NCBI GenBank assembly: GCA_016286555.1
Contig: JAEETA010000023.1
Coordinates: 1-41,228, forward strand
Origin: Lachnospiraceae bacterium
Lineage (GTDB): Bacteria > Bacillota > Clostridia > Lachnospirales > Lachnospiraceae
DNA length: 41,228 nucleotides
Reading direction: 5' to 3'
The notes under the pieces were generated by a model. The model was not told the origin of the DNA and searched no databases. It was given only the letters and a program-made list of their open reading frames with translations. A program made the translations under genes and the position numbers. Positions 17,500-25,342 of the stretch are shown piece after piece. Positions within the stretch are counted from its first letter, which is position 1, and each line of letters starts with the position of its first letter.

Positions 17500-18288
17500 A
17501 TGAGTAGTGTACAGCTTCTGGATAAGACCAGAAAGATCGGCAAATTACTGCACAACAACAATTCCAGCAAGGTTGTATTCAACGACATTTGCAAGGTGAT
17601 GCGAGACATCCTGGGCTCCAATGTCCTGGTGATCAGCCGGAAGGGCAAGGTCCTGGGCGTGGGATTCCTGGACGGTGTTCCTCCCATCACGGAACTGCTG
17701 GATCAGAAAGTGGGCGGATTCATCGATCCCATGTTGAACGAGCGGCTCCTGGGGATCCTTTCCACCAAGGAAAATGTGAACCTGGGCACGCTGGGATTTG
17801 AGAGAACGGATACCGACCATTTCCAGGCCATCATCACTCCCATCGAGATCGCGGGAGAGCGGCTGGGGACCCTCTTCATCTACAAGGTGGATGAGCAGTA
17901 TGACATTGACGACATCATCCTCTGCGAGTACGGTACCACCGTGGTGGGACTGGAAATGCTGAGAGCCGTCAGTGAGGAGAGCGCGGAAGAGAGCCGTAAG
18001 ATCGCGGTGGTCAAATCCGCCATCAGCACCCTTTCCTTCTCCGAGATGGAGGCCATCGTTCACATCTTCGACGAGCTGGACGGCATGGAGGGCGTGCTGG
18101 TCGCAAGCAAGATCGCGGACCGCGTGGGCATCACCCGTTCGGTCATCGTCAACGCCCTTCGTAAGTTCGAGAGCGCGGGAGTCATCGAATCCCGTTCCTC
18201 CGGAATGAAGGGTACCTACATCAAGGTTTTGAACGATGTGGTCTTCTCCGAGATCGAAGAGCTGAAGAGACAGCAGAACCTGAAGTAA
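17500..18288 (+). CDS. codY: Global transcription regulator CodY
   Basis: CodY senses GTP and branched-chain amino acids and represses stationary-phase, nutrient-uptake and, in Bacillus, flagellar genes. The 262 residues (usual about 259) start with the LLDKTRKI and NSSKVVFNDIC pattern of the GAF-type effector domain. A C-terminal winged helix-turn-helix follows (ASKIADRVGITRSVIVNALR, about residues 203-222). The ATG is preceded by GGGAGG. It has its own promoter with a CodY-box-like sequence and its own terminator, and lies directly upstream of the flagellar operon, the same adjacency as in Bacillus subtilis. Confidence 0.97.
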   Translation: MSSVQLLDKTRKIGKLLHNNNSSKVVFNDICKVMRDILGSNVLVISRKGKVLGVGFLDGVPPITELLDQKVGGFIDPMLNERLLGILSTKENVNLGTLGFERTDTDHFQAIITPIEIAGERLGTLFIYKVDEQYDIDDIILCEYGTTVVGLEMLRAVSEESAEESRKIAVVKSAISTLSFSEMEAIVHIFDELDGMEGVLVASKIADRVGITRSVIVNALRKFESAGVIESRSSGMKGTYIKVLNDVVFSEIEELKRQQNLK

Positions 18289-18324
18289 AATAAAAAACGG
18301 ATTTTGAAGGGCAGGCGCCCTGCG

Positions 18325-18372
18325 AAAAAGGATTTACGGAAGCGAAAGCGGAAAGTAAGTCCTTTTTGTTTT
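18325..18372 (+). terminator. Rho-independent terminator after codY
   Basis: AAAAAGGATTTAC (18325-18337) pairs with GTAAGTCCTTTTT (18355-18367) with one G-U pair, followed by GTTTT. It separates codY from the flagellar operon. A smaller GCAGG-CGC-CCTGC hairpin lies just before it (18311-18323). Confidence 0.8.
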
Positions 18373-18444
18373 ATCCAAAATGCCCCGGAGTTTCCGTTTT
18401 CATACAAATCGGGTCAAAATCTAAAATTTATATAAAGACCACAA

Positions 18445-18471
18445 GATATAGTATATCACGTGTTATAACAC
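18445..18471. promoter_or_regulatory. Two adjacent perfect palindromes upstream of the flgB promoter
   Basis: GATATA-G-TATATC (18445-18457) is followed two bases later by GTGTTATAACAC (18460-18471). Outer arms ACCAC (18438-18442) and GTGGT (18476-18480) add another dyad. The block ends only 10-15 bases before the -35, a position typical for a regulator-binding site. Confidence 0.55.
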
Positions 18472-18481
18472 CCAAGTGGTA

Positions 18482-18509
18482 TTGTATTTTGAGTAATTTT
18501 CAGTATAAT
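18482..18509 (+). promoter_or_regulatory. Predicted sigma-A promoter of the flagellar operon
   Basis: TTGTAT (18482-18487), a spacer of 16 bases, and a perfect TATAAT (18504-18509) lie 48 bases before the flgB start. No convincing SigD/FliA-type promoter was seen here. Confidence 0.6.
18495..18509 (+). promoter_or_regulatory. Candidate CodY box overlapping the flagellar promoter -10
   Basis: AATTTTCAGTATAAT matches the CodY consensus at 12 of 15 positions; the half AATTTTCAG is identical to the consensus and to the box at codY. Its right half is the -10 element itself, so binding would block RNA polymerase. Confidence 0.45.
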
Positions 18510-18556
18510 TAAGGATGTATGCGTGGAAGAATACGCAAATCCGGAAAGGCGGTACT

Positions 18557-18946
18557 ATGATCAACACGAATGCGTTTGATTACATCAACGTTCTCACCAG
18601 GGCCGCAGACGCTTCCTGGCTGAGAAATGAGTGTATTGCAAACAATATTGCCAATGTGGATACTCCGGGCTACAAGCGCCAGGATGTGGATTTTGAATCC
18701 GTTCTCTCCAAGGAGCTGGGTGCTGCCCGCTTCGTTTCCATGGACGAGAAAGTTTCCAAAGTGAACCCGCGTCGTCTCCAGGTGGGTGCTTACGTTGACT
18801 ACGGCGGTTTTTCCTACCGCACCGACGGAAATAACGTGGATATCGAAAACGAGAACGTCTACCTGGCACAGAACCAGTTGAAGTACCAGGGTCTGCTGAA
18901 CAGCATCAGCGCCGAGTTCGAGAATCTGCAGACTGTTATGAAGTAA
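18557..18946 (+). CDS. flgB: Flagellar basal-body rod protein FlgB
   Basis: FlgB forms part of the proximal rod that links the MS ring to the hook. The 129-residue protein has the rod/hook signature ECIANNIANVDTPGYKRQ near residues 25-42 and the C-terminal helical end of the family. The ATG at 18557 (MINTNAFDYIN) has AAGG seven bases upstream; an in-frame ATG at 18515 is close to the predicted transcription start and unlikely. It is the first gene of the flagellar operon. Confidence 0.96.
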   Translation: MINTNAFDYINVLTRAADASWLRNECIANNIANVDTPGYKRQDVDFESVLSKELGAARFVSMDEKVSKVNPRRLQVGAYVDYGGFSYRTDGNNVDIENENVYLAQNQLKYQGLLNSISAEFENLQTVMK

Positions 18947-18964
18947 CACATCCATGGAAGGATT

Positions 18965-18979
18965 GTTTTGCAACAAAAC
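18965..18979 (+). repeat. Small stem-loop between flgB and flgC
   Basis: GTTTTG-CAA-CAAAAC forms a six-pair stem with a three-base loop. No T-run follows. Confidence 0.35.
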
Positions 18980-19014
18980 GGAATTGTGATCTCTTTTCGT
19001 GGAGGATTGAATTT

Positions 19015-19467
19015 ATGGGAATTTTTACATCGTTTGACATCAGTGCTTCCGGCCTTACCGCTCAGAGATACCGTATGGACGTGATCTCCGAGAACGTGGC
19101 CAATGCCAATTCCACCAGGACCCAGGACGGCACCCCTTATCGCCGCAAGGTCGTGGTGTTCGAGGAAAAGGGCGTCCGCGGCGCGGATTCCTTCAGTTCC
19201 GTGCTGGGCACCGTCACCAAGAATTACGCCGGCAAGGGCGTGAAGGTGGCAGGGGTCTACGAGGATCAGAAGACCGAAATGAACATGGTCTACGATCCCT
19301 CCAATCCGGATGCGGATGAGAACGGCTATGTGACCTATCCCAATGTCAATATCATCACCGAGATGACCAACCTTATCGATGCCAGCCGTGCGTACGAGGC
19401 AAACGCAACCGCCTTCAACGCCAGCAAGTCCATCGCACAGCGCGGCCTGACCATGGGTAATGGTTGA
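19015..19467 (+). CDS. flgC: Flagellar basal-body rod protein FlgC
   Basis: FlgC is a proximal rod subunit. The N terminus (FDISASGLTAQRYRMDVISE) and ENVANANSTRTQDGTPYRRK carry the family signature, and the C-terminal segment VNIITEMTNLIDASRAYEAN is the conserved coiled-coil end shared by rod and hook proteins. The length of 150 residues is normal. GGAGG precedes the ATG. Confidence 0.96.
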   Translation: MGIFTSFDISASGLTAQRYRMDVISENVANANSTRTQDGTPYRRKVVVFEEKGVRGADSFSSVLGTVTKNYAGKGVKVAGVYEDQKTEMNMVYDPSNPDADENGYVTYPNVNIITEMTNLIDASRAYEANATAFNASKSIAQRGLTMGNG

Positions 19468-19499
19468 TAAAGGTTTATCGGGAAAGGAATAGATAGATT

Positions 19500-19835
19500 A
19501 TGGACGTTTCATTGTTGAAAGAACTGCAGGGCGTTACCGACCTGTACAAAACATCTGCTAACGGTGTGGTCCGCGGACTGGGAGCCGACTCCTCCAAGGC
19601 CGAGGGCACCATGTTCGAGTCCTTCCTGAACACGGCCCTGGACAATATCCAGACCACCAATGCATATCTGTCCGATGCGGAGAACCAGGAGATTCTCTTT
19701 GCCCTGGGCGAGTCCGACAGCACTCATGACCTGACCATCGCCCTGGAGAAGGCATCCACTGCGCTGCAGTACACCGTGGCCATCCGCGACAAATTGCTCG
19801 AGGCATATAAAGAGTTAATGCAGATTCAGATCTAA
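19500..19835 (+). CDS. fliE: Flagellar hook-basal body protein FliE
   Basis: FliE connects the MS ring to the rod and interacts with the export gate. The 111-residue protein has the family pattern: a variable N terminus, FESFLNTALDNIQTTNAYLSD in the middle, and the conserved C-terminal HDLTIALEKASTALQYTVAIRDKLLEAYKELM spread over residues 78-109. It starts at ATG 19500 with AAAGGA upstream, 32 bases after the flgC stop. Confidence 0.94.
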   Translation: MDVSLLKELQGVTDLYKTSANGVVRGLGADSSKAEGTMFESFLNTALDNIQTTNAYLSDAENQEILFALGESDSTHDLTIALEKASTALQYTVAIRDKLLEAYKELMQIQI

Positions 19836-19857
19836 GTTGAGCGGACTCTGAACTTAG
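19832..19857 (+). repeat. Stem-loop at the fliE-fliF junction
   Basis: CTAAGTT (19832-19838) pairs perfectly with AACTTAG (19851-19857) around a 12-base loop that contains a further AG/CT pairing. It overlaps the fliE stop codon and is not followed by T residues. Confidence 0.45.
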
Positions 19858-19940
19858 TGTTGCTTGCTCCGTGCATAAAACTGCTTTTCGTGAACCGAAC
19901 GAAACAAAGAATAATAATTCGACTTACAGGGGAAGGAAAA

Positions 19941-21542
19941 ATGCCCGAACAAATCCAAAACATCCTCAATCGAATAAAGGAATGGTGGGGGAAGTTCACC
20001 GGAAGGCAAAAGGGAATCATCATCGGCCTTGCGATCTTCACCATCGTTGTTTTCGGTGTCATCGTCTATGTGGTATCCAGACCCCGCTACACCAGACTCA
20101 TGACCTGTGAGAACACCAACCAGTCCAATCAGGTGGTGACGATCCTGGAGAGCAACAATATCCCCTACCAGATCTCCAACGACGCTCTGAAGATCGACGT
20201 GGAGACCGGCTATCTGTCTAAAGCAGAGCTGGCACTGGCAGCGGACGGCTATGTGGCGGATGAGTTCACCGTGGACGATGCTCTGACTTCTTCCCTGTCC
20301 ACCACCGCCAGCGAGCGTGCCTTCCGGAAACAGCTCTATCTGGAGTCCCGGATTGAGACCATGCTGGAGGACATCGACTCCATCAAGAGTGCGAAGGTCA
20401 CTCTTTCCATCCCCGAACAGAACGGTACCCTCATCGCGCAGGAGCAGGAATCCGGCGCGTATGTGCAGTTGGAGACCAACGGCTATTTCACTTCCTCCAA
20501 CGCAGCTTATGTGGCAAAATGCGTGGCCACCGCCCTGGGCAATGACACCACGGCGAAGATCACCATCGTTGACAACAACGCAGAACTCCTGTTTGCAGGC
20601 GGAGACGAGTACTCCACCGCCGGCATCGCAAGCTCCATGCTGGAACTTCAGACCCAGGCGGAATGCCAGGTGGCCAACAGCATCAAGAGCTTCATGATCG
20701 GTACCCATCAGTATGATAACGTGGAAGTGTCCAGCCATCTGGACATGGATTATTCCAACTACGAGAAGACCGTCAAGGAGTACTATGCCAACGAGGGTCG
20801 GACCGAGGGTATGATCATCCACAACGAGAACTACGAGAACGAGAGCGAGAGCGGCGTGGGCGGCGTCCCCGGCACCGATTCCAACGGTGAAGGTACCACC
20901 TATGTCACCAGCGATTACGATAAGTCCTCCACCGCCACCACCGAGACGGAGACGGACTATGCACCCAACGAGAGTGCCGAGTATAAGGTCACTCCCGCAG
21001 GCAGCATCAATTACAACAATTCTTCCCTGTCCATCGCGGCCATTTCCTACAAGGCGATCCGCCAGGAGGATGTGGAGCTCCAGGGTCTCCTGGACGGCAT
21101 CACCTGGGAAGAGTACAAGCTGAACAATTCCGATATGGTGCGGCAGACCGTGACGGATGACCTGGTGGCGGCAGTGGCCAACGCCAGCGGATTCCCCGCT
21201 GCCAACATTTCCATCATCGCATACGAAGCACCCATTTTCTACGACAAGGAAGGCCTCGCCGTCAGTTGGACCACAGTCCTGAGCGCTTTGCTCTTCCTGC
21301 TGATCCTGGGACTCCTGGCCTTTGTGGTGCTCCGGAACATGCTCCCCGGCAAGAAGCAGCAGGAGGAGCCCGAGGAGATCTCCGTGGAAGATCTGCTCCA
21401 GTCCAACCCCGAGCCTACCATCGAGGACATCGATGTGGAGACCAAGTCCGAGACCCGAAAGATGATCGAGAAATTCGTGGACGAGAACCCCGAAGCTGCA
21501 GCCATCCTCCTGCGGAACTGGCTGGATGACGAGTGGGGTTGA
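19941..21542 (+). CDS. fliF: Flagellar MS-ring protein FliF
   Basis: FliF builds the MS ring in the cytoplasmic membrane, the platform for rotor and export gate. The 533 residues have a first membrane segment at about 24-45, the large ring-building periplasmic-side domain (YLSKAELALAADGY, FRKQLYLESRIETMLEDID), a low-complexity Thr/Glu/Ser-rich loop around 290-350, and a second membrane segment at about 435-460. The acidic C-terminal tail (MIEKFVDENPEAAAILLRNW) is the FliG-binding site. The ATG at 19941 has GGGGAAGGAAAA directly before it; an upstream extension of the frame in the intergenic region is rejected. Confidence 0.96.
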   Translation: MPEQIQNILNRIKEWWGKFTGRQKGIIIGLAIFTIVVFGVIVYVVSRPRYTRLMTCENTNQSNQVVTILESNNIPYQISNDALKIDVETGYLSKAELALAADGYVADEFTVDDALTSSLSTTASERAFRKQLYLESRIETMLEDIDSIKSAKVTLSIPEQNGTLIAQEQESGAYVQLETNGYFTSSNAAYVAKCVATALGNDTTAKITIVDNNAELLFAGGDEYSTAGIASSMLELQTQAECQVANSIKSFMIGTHQYDNVEVSSHLDMDYSNYEKTVKEYYANEGRTEGMIIHNENYENESESGVGGVPGTDSNGEGTTYVTSDYDKSSTATTETETDYAPNESAEYKVTPAGSINYNNSSLSIAAISYKAIRQEDVELQGLLDGITWEEYKLNNSDMVRQTVTDDLVAAVANASGFPAANISIIAYEAPIFYDKEGLAVSWTTVLSALLFLLILGLLAFVVLRNMLPGKKQQEEPEEISVEDLLQSNPEPTIEDIDVETKSETRKMIEKFVDENPEAAAILLRNWLDDEWG

Positions 21543-21581
21543 TCCTGACATAGACAAACCACTGAGAAGGAGAAACGGAAA

Positions 21582-22607
21582 ATGGCCAGAGGTGGATCAG
21601 CTTCCGAGATGGAGATCAACGGCGTACAGAAAGCCGCCATATTGCTCATTGTACTGGGACCGGAGCGCTCTGCCGGGATTTTTAAGCATCTGAAGGAGGA
21701 GGAGATCGAAACCCTCACTCTGGAGATCGCCAATACCCGCAGCGTCACCCCCCAGGTCAAAGAAGCAGTCATCAATGAGTTCTATGAAGTCTGTCTGGCA
21801 CAGCAGTACATCGCGGAAGGCGGTATCGGCTACGCCAGAGAGCTGCTGGAGAAATCCCTGGGCAGCGAGAAAGCACTGGACGTCATCGGCAGACTTACCG
21901 CATCCCTGCAGGTCAAGCCTTTCGAGTTTGTCCGCAAGACCGACGCTTCTCAGCTCATCAACTTCATTCAGGACGAGCATCCTCAGACCATCGCCCTGAT
22001 CCTTTCCTATCTGGCACCCCAGCAGGCAGCCCAGATCATTTCCAGTCTGCCCCCCGACAGACAGGCAGACGTTGCGCGAAGGATCGCAGTCATGGACAGA
22101 ACCAGCCCCGACGTCATCAAGGAGGTGGAGCGCGTGCTGGAATCCAAACTGGCCAGCCTGGTCAATCAGGACTACACCATCATCGGTGGCGTGGACTCCG
22201 TGGTGGAGATCCTCAACTCCGTGGACCGCGGTACCGAGAAACATATTATGGAATCCCTGGAGATCGAAGAGCCCGAACTGGCAGACGAGATCCGCAAGAA
22301 GATGTTCGTCTTCGAGGACGTGCTGCTCCTGGACGACCGTGCGATCCAGCGTGTGCTGCGTGAGGTGGACAATTCCGACCTGGGTATCGCCCTCAAGGGT
22401 GCGAACGAGCAGGTGCAGAACGCGATCTTTGGCAACCTGTCCAAGCGTTTGGCTGTCATGATCAAGGAGGACATGGACTTCATGGGACCTGTCCGTATGA
22501 AGGACGTGGAGGAAGCGCAGCAGAAGATCGTCAACATCATCCGAAGACTGGAGGATGCCGGCGAGATCGTAATTTCCAGAGGCGGAGGAGACGAGATCAT
22601 TGTCTAA
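21582..22607 (+). CDS. fliG: Flagellar motor switch protein FliG
   Basis: FliG sits on the MS ring and carries the torque-generating charged helix that meets MotA. The 341-residue protein has the N-terminal FliF-binding part (NGVQKAAILLIVLGPERSA), the middle armadillo part with the EHPQTIALILSYL motif, and the C-terminal domain with the charged residues of ADEIRKKMFVFEDVLLLDDRAIQ and LREVD. AAGGAG precedes the ATG. The stop overlaps the fliH start. Confidence 0.97.
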   Translation: MARGGSASEMEINGVQKAAILLIVLGPERSAGIFKHLKEEEIETLTLEIANTRSVTPQVKEAVINEFYEVCLAQQYIAEGGIGYARELLEKSLGSEKALDVIGRLTASLQVKPFEFVRKTDASQLINFIQDEHPQTIALILSYLAPQQAAQIISSLPPDRQADVARRIAVMDRTSPDVIKEVERVLESKLASLVNQDYTIIGGVDSVVEILNSVDRGTEKHIMESLEIEEPELADEIRKKMFVFEDVLLLDDRAIQRVLREVDNSDLGIALKGANEQVQNAIFGNLSKRLAVMIKEDMDFMGPVRMKDVEEAQQKIVNIIRRLEDAGEIVISRGGGDEIIV

Positions 22608-23508
22608 CCTACTGAAAACCTCTTACATGAATATCGGAGACTCCGAGAAGCGGGTCATTGACACCAACGATCTGGTTGCAAAGCGCATCGAGGATCTGGC
22701 CGCCCTGTCCAGGGCAAACGGCGGATCGAATGGCGGCTTTGTGTCCGGCCTCATGGCAGAGGAGATCGATCCTGATGCCATCCCCCTGTCCATGCCGGAA
22801 GGCTTCGGCGAGGGAGAGGAGCTTGACGAGGAGACCCTCGCAAAGCTGATGCAGGAGCGAGAGGCGGCAAACGCCCAGGCGGCTGCGGATGCCGAGGCCA
22901 TCATCGCCCAGGCCAACGCGCAGGCAGAGGAGATTCTGGCGCAGGCAAATGACCGGGCAGCCCAGATCACCGCAAATGCTCAGGCGGATGCGGAGCAAAT
23001 GAAGGCTTCCGCCGTGGAAGCAGGCAGAGAGCAGGGCTACCGGGAAGGCTCCGAACAGGCAAACCGTGAGCTGGAAGCCCAGATGGAGCGCATGCGGGGT
23101 GAAGCCCTGGCCATGCAGCAGGAATACAACGACATGCTGTCGGAGATGGAGCCCAAACTGGTGGATGCCATCACCGACATTTACAGTCATATCTTCCGGG
23201 TGGACATGAAATCCCGCAAGGAGATCCTGGCCTTTCTCATCGGCCGGACCCTGGAGCGGGTGGAGGACAGCCGCAGCTACTTTGTGCATGTGGGGAAGGA
23301 CAGTTTCGACTATGTCTCCTCCAGAAAGCAGGAGCTGTCGGACATCATCGCCATGCCCGGCGCAGTGCTGGAGATCGTGGAGGATATGGCCCTGGGAGAC
23401 GGGGAGTGCATGATCGAGACCGACGGCGGCATTTTTGACTGCGGGATCGATACCGAGCTGAGCGAGCTCGGCGCCAAGCTTCGCCTCCTGTCCTACAGCA
23501 GATCTTAA
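22600..23508 (+). CDS. fliH: Flagellar export stator protein FliH
   Basis: FliH is the negative regulator and tether of the export ATPase FliI. The 302 residues have a long Ala/Glu/Gln-rich coiled-coil centre (about 85-190; NAQAAADAEAIIAQANAQAE) and a C-terminal FliH/YscL domain (VDAITDIYSHIFRVDM). The start is TTG at 22600, overlapping the fliG stop by eight bases, with GGAGGAGACGAGATCA upstream; an ATG at 22627 is the alternative. Position between fliG and fliI supports the call strongly. Confidence 0.92.
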   Translation: MSNLLKTSYMNIGDSEKRVIDTNDLVAKRIEDLAALSRANGGSNGGFVSGLMAEEIDPDAIPLSMPEGFGEGEELDEETLAKLMQEREAANAQAAADAEAIIAQANAQAEEILAQANDRAAQITANAQADAEQMKASAVEAGREQGYREGSEQANRELEAQMERMRGEALAMQQEYNDMLSEMEPKLVDAITDIYSHIFRVDMKSRKEILAFLIGRTLERVEDSRSYFVHVGKDSFDYVSSRKQELSDIIAMPGAVLEIVEDMALGDGECMIETDGGIFDCGIDTELSELGAKLRLLSYSRS

Positions 23509-23526
23509 CAAAGAAGGAAACGCCGC

Positions 23527-24867
23527 ATGCTTTCGATGCCCGAGATCAATGTGAACAAATACAGCAGAGTCCTGGACGCCACCCTCTTCAAGAAGATGGG
23601 GAAGGTGGTGAATGTGGTGGGCCTGACCATCGAGTCCCTGGGCCCGGATGCGAAGCTGGGAGATCTGTGCCACATCATCCCGAAGTCCGAGGGACCGGAG
23701 ACACCGGAACCCATCATGGCCGAGGTGGTAGGCTTTAAGGATCGCCGGACCCTGCTGATGCCATACGGTGTTACGGACGGGATCGGTCTGGGCAGCATCG
23801 TGGAAAATACGAACGATCCGCTTCTGATCCCGGTCAGCGACCAGCTCCTGGGAAAATCTGTGAATGCGCTGGGTGTCCCCACGGACGGCACCGTGATCGA
23901 GGGAGAGATGCGCCCTGTGGACGCGGCTCCGCCCGATCCCATGAAACGTGCCATCATCGACGAGGTTTTGCCCCTCGGCGTGAAGGCGGTGGACGGACTC
24001 ATCACCCTGGGGAAGGGACAGCGTATCGGAATCTTCGCCGGCTCCGGTGTGGGAAAATCCACTCTGATGGGCATGTTCGCCCGCAATACAAAAGCTGACA
24101 TCAATGTCATAGCCCTCATTGGCGAGCGTGGCCGTGAGGTGCGTGAATTCATAGAACGCGACCTGGGAGAGGAAGGTATGGCCCGCAGCGTCGTGGTGGT
24201 GGCTACTTCCGACCGCCCTGCGCTGGAACGAAAAAAAGCAGCCATGACCGCCACCGCCATCGCGGAATATTTCCGTGACCAGGGAAGGGACGTGCTCCTT
24301 ATGATGGACTCCCTGACCCGTTTTTCCATGGCGCAGCGCGAGATCGGCCTTGCCAGCGGCGAGCCTCCCGTGACCAGAGGATATCCTCCCAGCGTTTACT
24401 CCGAGATGCCCAAGCTCCTGGAGCGTGCCGGAAAATCCGACCGGGGTTCCATTACCGGCCTTTATACCGTGCTGGTGGACGGCGACGATTTTAACGAGCC
24501 CATCACCGATACCGCCAGAAGTATCCTGGACGGACATATCATGCTGGACCGCAAGCTTGGACACAAGAACCATTATCCTGCCATTGATGTCCTGCAGAGT
24601 ATTTCACGTTGTATGAGTTCCATCGCCACCAAGGATCACAAGAAGGCAGCCAGCCGCCTGAAGACGGTGCTGGCCACCTACAACGAGGCGGAGGACCTGA
24701 TCAACATCGGTGCCTACAAGAGCGGCAGCAATCCCAACATCGACTATGCCATTGCCAAGATCGATGCGGTGAACGGTTTCCTCTGTCAGGAAACGGATGC
24801 AAAATTCAGTTTCGAAGAAAGCGTCGGCCTTCTGCAGGGACTGTTTGAGGACGACGGAAAGGGTTAA
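23527..24867 (+). CDS. fliI: Flagellum-specific export ATPase FliI
   Basis: FliI is the F1-beta-like hexameric ATPase of the flagellar type III export apparatus. Walker A GSGVGKS is at residues 172-178 and Walker B VLLMMDSLTRF near 260. The 446-residue length and the motifs GERGREVREFIERDLG and SGEPPVTRGYPPSVY (MPKLLERAG following) are typical. AAGGAAACGCCGC precedes the ATG. Confidence 0.97.
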   Translation: MLSMPEINVNKYSRVLDATLFKKMGKVVNVVGLTIESLGPDAKLGDLCHIIPKSEGPETPEPIMAEVVGFKDRRTLLMPYGVTDGIGLGSIVENTNDPLLIPVSDQLLGKSVNALGVPTDGTVIEGEMRPVDAAPPDPMKRAIIDEVLPLGVKAVDGLITLGKGQRIGIFAGSGVGKSTLMGMFARNTKADINVIALIGERGREVREFIERDLGEEGMARSVVVVATSDRPALERKKAAMTATAIAEYFRDQGRDVLLMMDSLTRFSMAQREIGLASGEPPVTRGYPPSVYSEMPKLLERAGKSDRGSITGLYTVLVDGDDFNEPITDTARSILDGHIMLDRKLGHKNHYPAIDVLQSISRCMSSIATKDHKKAASRLKTVLATYNEAEDLINIGAYKSGSNPNIDYAIAKIDAVNGFLCQETDAKFSFEESVGLLQGLFEDDGKG

Positions 24868-24879
24868 CGGGTGATCCCG
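24868..24879 (+). repeat. Mini-hairpin containing the fliJ ribosome site
   Basis: CGGG-TGAT-CCCG lies two bases before the fliJ ATG. The only Shine-Dalgarno-like sequence (GGGTGAT) is partly in its stem and loop, so it could limit fliJ translation unless ribosomes arrive from fliI. Confidence 0.35.
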
Positions 24880-24880
24880 G

Positions 24881-25324
24881 ATGGCCAGATTTCGCTATCG
24901 CCTCCAGAACATTCTGGAGATCAAAGAGAAGATGGAAACCCAGGCCAGGCAGAACTTTGCCGATGCCCGTAAGGCGCTGGATCAGGAGGAGGAGACCCTC
25001 CGAATGCTCCACAAAAAGCAGGCTGCCCTGGAGCAGGAAGCCGTGGAGCTCCGCAGCGGCATCCTGGATTTTCATGATATTAGCGACAACCACATGGCAA
25101 GGCAGCTGAACGAGCAGGCCATTTCCGCCCAGGTCATCCGCGTCCGCAGAGCGGAGGCGAATCTTGAACGGATGCGCCAGGCCCTGGAGGACGCCATCAA
25201 GGATCGCAAGATCTACGAGAAGCTCCGGGAAAAAGCCTTCGACGAGTACATGCTGGAAGAGAACCGGGCCGAGAGCAAGGTGATCGACGAACTCACCACC
25301 TACACCTACGGTCAAAAGAAATAA
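24881..25324 (+). CDS. fliJ: Flagellar export chaperone FliJ
   Basis: FliJ is the coiled-coil stalk between FliI and FlhA in the export apparatus. The 147 residues are almost entirely coiled coil, starting MARFRYRLQNILEIKEKMET, the usual FliJ opening. There are no membrane segments. It follows fliI by 13 bases with a weak ribosome site. Confidence 0.92.
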   Translation: MARFRYRLQNILEIKEKMETQARQNFADARKALDQEEETLRMLHKKQAALEQEAVELRSGILDFHDISDNHMARQLNEQAISAQVIRVRRAEANLERMRQALEDAIKDRKIYEKLREKAFDEYMLEENRAESKVIDELTTYTYGQKK

Positions 25325-25342
25325 GATTGTCTGGAGAGTAAC

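Noticed and set aside
19854-21557. 567-codon minus-strand frame across fliF
   Set aside because: Mirror image of fliF, low-complexity Gly/Leu/His composition, no ribosome site that outweighs the well-supported FliF.
22609-24573. 654-codon open frame on the minus strand across fliH and fliI
   Set aside because: It lies fully antisense to clear fliH and fliI, has His/Gln-rich composition without known motifs, and is produced by codon bias of the real genes.
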